DNA from: Candidatus Moranbacteria bacterium UBA4824
GTDB lineage: Bacteria; Patescibacteriota; Minisyncoccia; Moranbacterales; UBA2206
NCBI GenBank assembly: GCA_002400405.1
Contig: DHFM01000074.1
Coordinates: 7,122-15,657, forward strand
Direction of reading: 5' to 3'
DNA: 8,536 nucleotides
Positions 1-5,415 of this stretch are shown one piece after another (position 1 is the stretch's first letter; each line of letters starts with the position of its first letter). The notes under the pieces were generated by a model, which was given only the letters and a program-made list of their open reading frames with translations, did not search any database and was not told the origin of the DNA. The position numbers and the translations under genes were made by a program.

Positions 1-29
1 TTTCCTCCAGTTTTTATAATTGCCAACAT
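1..29 (-). CDS. rplU: Ribosomal protein L21, N-terminal fragment (runs off left edge)
   Basis: Only the first nine codons plus two bases lie in the window. Reading leftwards from the ATG at 29-27 they give MLAIIKTGGK, taking the last partial codon AA as Lys. This matches the highly conserved start of bacterial L21 (M-x-A-I-I-K-T-G-G-K-Q), a 50S subunit protein that binds 23S rRNA. A consensus minus-strand promoter lies about 30 nt upstream, as expected for a highly expressed ribosomal gene. In most bacteria rplU is followed by rpmA (L27), which would be outside the window. No Shine-Dalgarno is visible before this ATG; the GGAGG at 8-4 is coding (Gly-Gly). The fragment is short, so the call rests on one motif plus the promoter. 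Confidence 0.77.
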
Positions 30-59
30 AGCGGTTTTATCTAAAAATATTACTTAAAT

Positions 60-88
60 ATTGTATATTATTAATGGCGGTTTGTCAA
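60..88 (-). promoter_or_regulatory. Sigma-70-type promoter for rplU
   Basis: On the minus strand TTGACA (88-83) and TACAAT (65-60) are separated by exactly 17 bp. That is a perfect -35 and a 5/6 -10 box. Transcription would start near 53, giving a leader of about 24 nt before the rplU ATG at 29. It points away from the DUF378 gene at 185, so the two genes are divergent. Confidence 0.8.
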
Positions 89-170
89 TTATTTTGAAAT
101 TTTCGCTTGGTTTTTGTGTATTACTTTACATGCAATATTTTGTTATTTTGCGATAAAATTAAACTAGGGG

Positions 171-178
171 GGTGGTGA
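171..178 (+). promoter_or_regulatory. Shine-Dalgarno of the DUF378 gene
   Basis: GGTGGTGA matches 7 of 8 bases of the ideal GGAGGTGA and ends 6 nt before the ATG at 185. It follows a run of six G (167-172). It fixes the start at 185 and argues against the GTG at 172, which opens another frame. It is the only clear Shine-Dalgarno of any start codon in the window. A possible -10 box TAAAAT (154-159) lies just upstream, but no convincing -35 accompanies it. Confidence 0.65.
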
Positions 179-184
179 AAAATT

Positions 185-430
185 ATGAAAACTTTAAATG
201 TATTCGATTGGATAGTTGCCGCATTGCTCATAATCGGCGGGTTAAATTGGGGAATTATAGGTATTTTTGGAGTGGATGTTGTCGAAGCGATTTTCGGCGA
301 AATGACATTACTTACGAGGATAGTCTATTCTCTTGTTGGTCTTTCCGCTATTTATGGCATTTTTATCCCAACGAAAATTATGAGTGGAGAATATTCAAGT
401 GGCCATCCAATGAAAGAATCTTCAATGTAA
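185..430 (+). CDS. DUF378 family small membrane protein
   Basis: This 81-residue protein has two hydrophobic helices. Helix 1 (about 7-29) carries the family signature LDWI-like FDWIVAALLIIGGLNWGIIG, in which the GGLNWG core is typical of DUF378. Helix 2 (about 43-61) follows the FGEMT turn and includes RIVYSLVGLSAIYGIF, the second conserved DUF378 block. The family is normally 60-80 residues long and its function is unknown; it is expected in the cytoplasmic membrane. The tail (62-81) is polar and specific to this protein. The start at 185 is supported by the Shine-Dalgarno at 171-178. The gene is monocistronic: divergent from rplU and closed by a strong terminator 6 nt after the stop. Family call is confident; no function is claimed. 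Confidence 0.9.
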   Translation: MKTLNVFDWIVAALLIIGGLNWGIIGIFGVDVVEAIFGEMTLLTRIVYSLVGLSAIYGIFIPTKIMSGEYSSGHPMKESSM

Positions 431-436
431 ATATAT

Positions 437-475
437 AAAACAGCCTATCCCCCAAAGGCTGTTTTGTTATTTTTA
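437..475 (+). terminator. Rho-independent terminator after the DUF378 gene
   Basis: A perfect 10-bp stem (437-446 AAAACAGCCT with 456-465 AGGCTGTTTT) has a 9-nt loop and is followed by a T-rich tract (GTTATTTTTAG). It begins 6 nt after the TAA of the DUF378 gene. It means the next gene on the same strand needs its own promoter. Confidence 0.88.
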
Positions 476-489
476 GTCAGATAGGCTAC

Positions 490-518
490 TGGACAAAATG
501 CGGTTTCTGTAGTAGTAT
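490..518 (+). promoter_or_regulatory. Candidate promoter of the PEGA protein gene, probably leaderless
   Basis: TGGACA (490-495, 5/6 to the -35 consensus) and TAGTAT (513-518, 4/6 to the -10) are separated by 17 bp. The -10 box ends 7 nt before the ATG at 526, so transcription would begin at or within a base or two of the start codon. The preceding gene has a strong terminator, so a promoter is needed here, and no Shine-Dalgarno precedes the ATG. The -10 match is only moderate. Confidence 0.45.
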
Positions 519-525
519 ATGAAAT

Positions 526-2067
526 ATGGAAAATTGGAAAAGAAAAGTATTTTTTTGGGTTTTAGTGCTTCTGTTTTTGATAACAGCGCCTGTGATAATT
601 TTGAATGCCAAAGGCTACCGCTTCGATAAAAATCGGGGTGTTTTTGTTCATAGTGGAACCATTACTTTCAAATCAAATCCTCAAACGGTGGATATAAAAT
701 TAAATGATGAACTTTTTGAATCAAAAAAATTAAACCGGATAAACAGTTCTTTTAATGTTTCTGGGATTTTTCCGGGGGAATATAATCTTCAGATTTCAGC
801 TCCGGATTTTCAACCATGGAACAAAAAAATCCAAGTTCATAGCGGATTGGCCAGCGAATTCTGGAATGTGCTTTTAGTTAAAAATGACTATGAAAAAACC
901 AGTCTTAATACACCAGGAATTTATAAGTTTTTCACTTCTCCAAGAAACAATCTTATGGCCTATACCTTAAGCTCTGAAAATGATTTGTTGATGAATATTT
1001 TCAACTTAGAAAATAATACTATTTCTCAGGAAATTAATTTTGCCGGTTGGCAACTCATTGAAGATGCTAAAAAAGAAAACATCGAATGGTCTCCGGACAA
1101 TTCTTTTCTTTCTATCCCAGTTAAAAAATTAGCAGAAAATAGCGCGCAAAAAGAAGAAAATATTCCCGCTAAGGCTCAACCAAAAAAAATATTTGCTGAA
1201 GTGCCGACTGAATATGAATACAGCTATTTTATTTATGATTTTAAAAACAAAAATAGCCTTAACTTAACCGAAGTTTTGAATAAAAAGAATGTTCATGATG
1301 TGAGGTGGGATCCTCGAGAAAGCGGTTTCCTATTTTTTCTTGAAGATAATATTCTTTTTCGATTAGACATAAAAAATCCTCAAAATATTTCGCAAATAGC
1401 CTTGGATGTTTCCAGTTATGATCTTTCAGGATCCTCTGTTTATTATTCACAAAATTCCGGACTTTTATACAAAAATAGTTTGGATGGAAAAAGTGATCCG
1501 GTTCAAATCACGAATAATTTTCCGGATTCTCAAAATGTCAAAATTTCTTCGGTGGTAGTCTATGATGATTCAAGAATTGCTCTAATTTTAGAAAACAAAG
1601 ATTTTTATATTTACAACAAAGGTGATTATGGCGATTATTATAGAAAATTAGCGGACAAAATTGAAGAAGCGCATTTTTCAGATGATGGCAAAAGAATTCT
1701 TTTTTGGTCAAATAATGAAATCTCAGTGTATTTTTTACGTGAACAACTTTCCCAGCCAATTCGCAGGGAAAATGAAATGCAAAACATCACTCGCTATAGC
1801 GAGCCGATAAAAAACGTTCAGTGGTTCAAAGATTATGAACATATTATTTTCAATTCTGGGCGCTGGATAAAAATTATTGAAATTGATCCGCGCGATCATG
1901 CTAACTGTATGGATCTGATAAACACGGAAAATATAAATCCTTTTGTTATATATAATAGCGCTTTAGAAAAAATGTATTTTATTGACACAAAAGATACTGC
2001 CAGTAATCTATTCTCCATAGACTTTCCGGAAAAAACTACTTTCTTTGGAGTAGAGATAGGCGGATAA
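526..2067 (+). CDS. Membrane-anchored PEGA domain protein with beta-propeller-like C-terminal region
   Basis: The 513-residue protein starts with one hydrophobic helix (about 8-27), a signal anchor that places the rest outside the membrane. Residues about 44-118 form a PEGA domain: GTITFKSNP, the GIFPGEYNLQISAPDF core close to the family's P-G-x-Y-x-L turn, then a strand ending at NVLLVK. Residues about 130-505 hold repeated TolB/WD-like blade motifs, such as WSPDNSFLSIPV, VRWDPRESGFLFF, HFSDDGKRILFWS and VQWFKDYEHIIFNSG, suggesting a beta-propeller. PEGA domains are found in surface proteins and are thought to bind or present at the envelope; the ligand is unknown here. An in-frame TGA at 520-522 makes the ATG at 526 the first possible start. 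No catalytic residues are recognised. It stands alone, converging on rfbB. Confidence 0.8.
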   Translation: MENWKRKVFFWVLVLLFLITAPVIILNAKGYRFDKNRGVFVHSGTITFKSNPQTVDIKLNDELFESKKLNRINSSFNVSGIFPGEYNLQISAPDFQPWNKKIQVHSGLASEFWNVLLVKNDYEKTSLNTPGIYKFFTSPRNNLMAYTLSSENDLLMNIFNLENNTISQEINFAGWQLIEDAKKENIEWSPDNSFLSIPVKKLAENSAQKEENIPAKAQPKKIFAEVPTEYEYSYFIYDFKNKNSLNLTEVLNKKNVHDVRWDPRESGFLFFLEDNILFRLDIKNPQNISQIALDVSSYDLSGSSVYYSQNSGLLYKNSLDGKSDPVQITNNFPDSQNVKISSVVVYDDSRIALILENKDFYIYNKGDYGDYYRKLADKIEEAHFSDDGKRILFWSNNEISVYFLREQLSQPIRRENEMQNITRYSEPIKNVQWFKDYEHIIFNSGRWIKIIEIDPRDHANCMDLINTENINPFVIYNSALEKMYFIDTKDTASNLFSIDFPEKTTFFGVEIGG

Positions 2068-2098
2068 AAAAAGACTCTCAGACGAGAGTCTTTTTTTT
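2068..2098. terminator. Bidirectional terminator between the PEGA gene and rfbB
   Basis: The 7-bp core stem GACTCTC (2073-2079) pairs with GAGAGTC (2084-2090) around the loop AGAC, extended by A-T pairs to 12 bp. Five A flank it on the left and eight T on the right, so it can terminate transcription from either side. It starts immediately after the PEGA gene stop and lies 15 nt beyond the rfbB stop (2114), so it serves both convergent genes. Confidence 0.9.
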
Positions 2099-2113
2099 GA
2101 AGTAAATTCAGCG

Positions 2114-3133
2114 CTATCTATCTTTATAATTTTTCTCGTAGTAGTTCTGGTATTCACCCGACTTAATCTTCTTCCACCAATCCTCATTTTCCTTGTACCA
2201 TTGGATAGTTTTTTTCATCCCTTCTTCAAAAGAAGTTTTTGGCGTCCAACCGAGTTCTCGCTGAATTTTTGAAGAATCAATTGAATAGCGTAAGTCATGT
2301 CCTTTTCGATCAGCTACAAACTCAATCATTTCCTCGCCTTCATTCATTAGTTCTAGAATTTTATAGGCAATTTCCTTGTTAGTCTTTTCACAGTTTCCAC
2401 CAACGCAATAAGTTTCACCAATTTTGCCTTTTTGTAAAATTAGATCAATTGCTTCGCAGTGATCTTGGACATAGAGCCAATCACGGACATTCATTCCATC
2501 TCCATAGAGTGGAATTTTTTTGCCTTCAATTAGATTGGTCACAAATAGCGGAATTAGTTTCTCTGGGAAGTGATATGGTCCATAATTATTAGCGCAATTA
2601 GAAATGGTGATTGGTAAGCCAAAAGTGTGAAAATAGGCTCGTACTAAGTGGTCTGAAGACGCTTTAGAGGCGCTGTAGGGGCTTCTGGGGTCATAAGGCG
2701 TGGTTTCATTGAAAGGTGCGTCATTTGGCCCAAGTGAACCGAAAACCTCATCTGTGGAAACGTGATGAAAGCGGATATTGCCATTTTGGCGAGCGGCTTC
2801 TAGCAAATTAAAAGTTCCTAAAACGTTTGTTCGGACAAAATTTTCCGGTCCTAAAATTGAGCGGTCAACATGTGACTCGGCAGCATAATGAATAATCGCA
2901 TCTGGTTTTTCACTTGATATTATTTCATTGATTTTTTCTTTGTCAGAAATATCAGCTTTGACAAATTTATAATTCGGCGGGTTTTCAATTGATTTTAGGT
3001 TTTCCAAATTGCCGGCATAGGTTAAGGCGTCTAAATTGACAATTAAATCTTGTGGATATTTTTCAATCCAATAGTGAATGAAGTTTGAACCGATAAATCC
3101 CGCACCACCCGTGACTAATAGTTTTTTACCCAT
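2114..3133 (-). CDS. rfbB: dTDP-glucose 4,6-dehydratase (RmlB)
   Basis: This enzyme converts dTDP-glucose to dTDP-4-keto-6-deoxyglucose, the second step of dTDP-L-rhamnose synthesis, in the cytoplasm using bound NAD. The 339-residue protein has the expected family length and is an extended SDR. It shows the NAD-binding Rossmann motif GGAGFIG (9-15), the RmlB block HYAAESHVDRS (82-92), the catalytic triplet T127-D128-E129 within VSTDEVFG, and the YxxxK pair Y153/K157 in SPYSASKAS. NCANNYGPYHFPEKLIP (179-195) is the sugar-nucleotide-binding segment typical of RmlB. All catalytic residues are present. It is the second gene after rfbC, 141 nt downstream. No Shine-Dalgarno is visible before the ATG. 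No rfbA or rfbD lies nearby. Transcription ends at the hairpin at 2068-2098. Confidence 0.97.
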   Translation of the reverse strand: MGKKLLVTGGAGFIGSNFIHYWIEKYPQDLIVNLDALTYAGNLENLKSIENPPNYKFVKADISDKEKINEIISSEKPDAIIHYAAESHVDRSILGPENFVRTNVLGTFNLLEAARQNGNIRFHHVSTDEVFGSLGPNDAPFNETTPYDPRSPYSASKASSDHLVRAYFHTFGLPITISNCANNYGPYHFPEKLIPLFVTNLIEGKKIPLYGDGMNVRDWLYVQDHCEAIDLILQKGKIGETYCVGGNCEKTNKEIAYKILELMNEGEEMIEFVADRKGHDLRYSIDSSKIQRELGWTPKTSFEEGMKKTIQWYKENEDWWKKIKSGEYQNYYEKNYKDR

Positions 3134-3274
3134 AAATAAATGTTTAATTTTTGAATTTTTAATTTTATAAATAAATTCTAATTTTTAATTTCTAAACTTT
3201 CTAATTCAAGGTTTGTTCAAAAATTTAGATTTGAGATTTATTTAAAAATTACAAAATTAAAAATTATAAAATTG
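3134..3274. other. Extremely AT-rich spacer between rfbC and rfbB
   Basis: The 141-nt gap holds only 16 G or C (about 11%), with no open frame worth calling. It contains a 13-bp inverted repeat (3154-3166 AATTTTTAATTTT with 3253-3265 AAAATTAAAAATT) and a further direct copy AATTTTTAATTT at 3180-3191. Low complexity makes such matches easy by chance. Several weak promoter-like hexamers for rfbB occur on the minus strand, none convincing, so rfbB may be cotranscribed with rfbC. Confidence 0.6.
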
Positions 3275-3820
3275 TTAAAATGGATTATCTAAGTTTTTCA
3301 AATTAGGCCATTTGGTGTCGCGCTCAGAAAGAATTGGATTTTTGAGTGGCCAATTAATTTTCAAATCTGGATCATTCCAAGCTATCCCGCCTTCGGATTC
3401 AGGTTCATAAAAATTGTCAGCTTTGTACAAAACTTCCGTGTCGTTTTCAAGAGTTATAAACCCATGAGCAAAACCTTGCGGAACAAAAAGCATTTGAAAA
3501 TTTTGTGAAGAAAGTTCAAACCCTTCCCATTGGCCAAAAGTTTCACTGTCACGGCGAAGATCGACAATTACATCTAGGATTTTTCCTTTCACAACGCGAA
3601 TTAATTTAGCTTGCGTATATGGCGGAAGTTGAAAATGTAGTCCACGCAGAGTGCCTTTTTTTTCTGACTTTGAATGATTATCCTGAACAAATTCTGCGCC
3701 AATCCCTTCTTTTTCAAATTTTTTCTTAGAATAACTTTCCAAAAAAAATCCGCGATTGTCGCCAAAAACTTGCGGTTTAATTAGATATGCGTCTTTTAGT
3801 GTGGTTTTTATAAATTCCAT
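3275..3820 (-). CDS. rfbC: dTDP-4-dehydrorhamnose 3,5-epimerase (RmlC)
   Basis: RmlC epimerises C3 and C5 of dTDP-4-keto-6-deoxyglucose, the product of the neighbouring rfbB enzyme, as the third step to dTDP-L-rhamnose. The 181-residue cupin matches the family length. Visible signatures are F-G-D-N-R-G-F-F-L-E (19-28), the active-site segment LRGLHFQ with the catalytic base H62, K72 in QAKLIRVVKGKILDV, PQGFAHGF (114-121), the Tyr-containing NFYEPESEGGIAWNDP (136-151) and the terminal LSERDTKWP with D168, the likely partner of H62. The core is complete. The gene is first of the rfbC-rfbB pair. No Shine-Dalgarno precedes the ATG, and a palindromic repeat sits 8 nt upstream, so any promoter lies inside or beyond that repeat. 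Confidence 0.97.
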   Translation of the reverse strand: MEFIKTTLKDAYLIKPQVFGDNRGFFLESYSKKKFEKEGIGAEFVQDNHSKSEKKGTLRGLHFQLPPYTQAKLIRVVKGKILDVIVDLRRDSETFGQWEGFELSSQNFQMLFVPQGFAHGFITLENDTEVLYKADNFYEPESEGGIAWNDPDLKINWPLKNPILSERDTKWPNLKNLDNPF

Positions 3821-3828
3821 GATTTTAT

Positions 3829-3954
3829 TGTCATTCTGAGCGAAGCGTAGCGAAGTCGAAGAATCTGCTGTGTATTATTAATTGTTATACTATTAAGTAG
3901 ATCCTTCGACTACGTAAAATCACTTAGCGTAATTTTACTTCGCTCAGGATGACA
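3829..3954. repeat. Palindromic repeat element with a nested second palindrome
   Basis: The left arm (3829-3866, beginning TGTCATTCTGAGCGAAG) and right arm (3899-3954, ending CTTCGCTCAGGATGACA) are near-perfect inverted copies around a 32-nt AT-rich centre. The outer 17 bp match with one mismatch, and the inner arm ends AGAATCT and AGATCCT also pair with one mismatch. The right arm is longer because it carries a separate palindrome, 3914-3923 GTAAAATCAC with 3929-3938 GTAATTTTAC, loop TTAGC. From memory, arms of the type TCATTCTGAGCGAAG are dispersed in many bacterial genomes including CPR; this was not checked. As RNA the whole would fold into a long hairpin in the rfbC leader. Confidence 0.85.
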
Positions 3955-3966
3955 GGCTACTTTCAT

Positions 3967-3975
3967 ATTCTACCA
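3967..3975 (-). promoter_or_regulatory. Possible extended -10 promoter for rfbC-rfbB
   Basis: On the minus strand TGGTAGAAT (3975-3967) is an extended -10 (TGnTAGAAT) lying between the upstream operon's terminator and the palindromic repeat. The -35 region is poor (CTTTAT at 17 bp). If used, the transcript would carry the whole repeat as a leader of about 140 nt. Confidence 0.3.
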
Positions 3976-3987
3976 CACCCAAAAATT

Positions 3988-4021
3988 AAATAAAGCCCCG
4001 ATATAAATCGGAGCTTTATTT
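3988..4021 (-). terminator. Terminator of the four-gene surface-glycan unit
   Basis: A 15-bp stem with a single mismatch (3988-4002 with 4007-4021, loop ATAA) is followed on the minus strand by AATTTTTGGG. It starts 20 nt beyond the DUF4012 stop codon (4041) and ends the unit that begins with the promoter at 8506-8478. Confidence 0.85.
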
Positions 4022-4040
4022 ATCTAATTTTATATCAAAT

Positions 4041-5408
4041 TTATTTCTCCTTTCCTAACTCCCACTCATTCCCCACTTTCACCTCATAACTTTTCTTTTC
4101 TCCATTTTTTTCAATCACTGTTATTTTTCCTGGAAGCTCAGAAATTCCGGATTGTTTTTGGATGAGTAAATCGTAATTATCAACATCTAAATCTTTAAGC
4201 GTATAAGAAAATTCCATTGTCTTGGTTGAATTAAGAGGCACGGTAAAAAGCGTGCCGAAATATTTTTTGCCAAATTCTTCGCCAAAATTAATTTTACCTG
4301 CGCCATTGGAATTTTCGAGCCAAGCATATTTTGGCGCATAAACTCGCAAATAAGTTTGATAATTATTCGTCATCCAGTCTTTGACTTTGCCATTATGAAT
4401 GTAGGTGATTTTCAATTTGGCTGTTGGAATTTCACTGGATAAATCAACAACATAGTCAAAAGAGCGATTGATATAATAATCGCTTTTATATGATGCCAGA
4501 TTGGCGTCTATCATCATCAGATAATCCCCTGTCCAAGTGGAATTTGTTTCTCCGGCCCAAAGAGAATTTTTGGCTTGATTTTCCAAATCTTGATCTTTGA
4601 AATATAGCTGAATATTTTTATTATTCAAATCTTCTAAGATAGCCTTAGCCAATTCGAATTTTTGAGAATTGGAAAAATTTACAACTTTTTCCATGATAAC
4701 CTTAGCTAGCTCATTCATAATCAGCTTTCGATCTCCCAAGTCAATTTCTTGACCAGCGTAGCCTTTTTCCACTTGATATTCTAAACTAAGCACAGCATTC
4801 TCACTGTTAAATGTGCCTGGATAATCTGGCAAAGTGACGGGCCCAGTGATTTTCAAAAAAGAATTTAGCACATTAGTATTAATTGCTACAACGCCGTCAA
4901 AATTTTCTTGACCTTGTCCAAGTTGATAAAAATATTCCGCCTTTTTGGCATTTTCAGAAAAATCCGGCGACCAATTTGAATCTCGCAGTTTCCAAGAATC
5001 AATGCGTAAAGTTTCTCTCATTGGATAGGGCGGTTCAATAGCAGAAGGAATTCTTCCATCAAAATTTGAAAGATCATGAGTTTCAAGGTTGGTAATTTTT
5101 CCGTTTTTAACTTTCAAAATTCCAAAAGATCCAATATATCCTCCTCCGGGGCGAAGTTCCATATTATTTTGAAACAATACCAAAAATACTTTTTCCTGAT
5201 CATCTCGCGCCAAAAGATAGTTTGCAAAATAAGCAATAGATTTATATTCGGTTTTTTGTGAAAGTTCAATTGGAAGAAAGTCAATTGCACCGGAAATTAT
5301 TTTCCCAGGTTGTTTTCTAGCTTCTAGAAAAAAATATAAACAGGCCAAAAATACTATGGCCACTGACCAAAAGATAATCCAAAATTTTCGAGAATATTTT
5401 TTTGCCAT
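4041..5408 (-). CDS. DUF4012 domain membrane-anchored protein, probable glycan-related envelope protein
   Basis: The 455-residue protein has one N-terminal helix (about 9-28) after a basic start, so the rest should lie outside the membrane. DUF4012 signatures are clear: the block NNMELRPGGGYIGSFGILKV followed by KNGKI (81-105), LRDSNWSPDFSENAKKAEYFY (141-161) and DGVVAINTNVLNSFLKITGP (171-190). The C-terminal part (about 300-455) looks like beta-sandwich sequence. The family is common in CPR and Gram-positive polysaccharide clusters, but its reaction is not established. The layout resembles LytR-CpsA-Psr glycan ligases (a finding, not a proven role). It is last in the unit, 7 nt after the Wzz-like gene and without a Shine-Dalgarno, which suggests translational coupling. 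Confidence 0.9.
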   Translation of the reverse strand: MAKKYSRKFWIIFWSVAIVFLACLYFFLEARKQPGKIISGAIDFLPIELSQKTEYKSIAYFANYLLARDDQEKVFLVLFQNNMELRPGGGYIGSFGILKVKNGKITNLETHDLSNFDGRIPSAIEPPYPMRETLRIDSWKLRDSNWSPDFSENAKKAEYFYQLGQGQENFDGVVAINTNVLNSFLKITGPVTLPDYPGTFNSENAVLSLEYQVEKGYAGQEIDLGDRKLIMNELAKVIMEKVVNFSNSQKFELAKAILEDLNNKNIQLYFKDQDLENQAKNSLWAGETNSTWTGDYLMMIDANLASYKSDYYINRSFDYVVDLSSEIPTAKLKITYIHNGKVKDWMTNNYQTYLRVYAPKYAWLENSNGAGKINFGEEFGKKYFGTLFTVPLNSTKTMEFSYTLKDLDVDNYDLLIQKQSGISELPGKITVIEKNGEKKSYEVKVGNEWELGKEK

Positions 5409-5415
5409 AATTTTA

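Noticed and set aside
4..8. GGAGG on the minus strand as the ribosome site of a gene left of the window.
   Set aside because: It falls in the rplU frame as Gly-Gly of the conserved KTGGK motif, so it is coding.
172..438. GTG-started 88-codon frame overlapping the DUF378 gene.
   Set aside because: Its product has no membrane helix or family signature, while the frame from 185 encodes a clear DUF378 protein with a well-placed Shine-Dalgarno.
1259..1759. Two minus-strand frames opposite the PEGA gene.
   Set aside because: They are antisense to a well-supported gene, lack start signals and show no recognisable protein features.
1790..1803. Perfect 14-bp palindrome CTCGCTATAGCGAG inside the PEGA protein gene, possibly a repeat remnant or operator.
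   Set aside because: It is short, lies within coding sequence with no promoter nearby and shows no composition change in the protein; chance cannot be excluded.
3829..3954. CRISPR array or IS-element end.
   Set aside because: There is one pair of inverted arms, no regularly spaced direct repeats and no transposase frame.
5076..5261. Plus-strand frame opposite the DUF4012 gene.
   Set aside because: It is a shadow of the conserved NNMELRPGGG region on the other strand and has no ribosome site.
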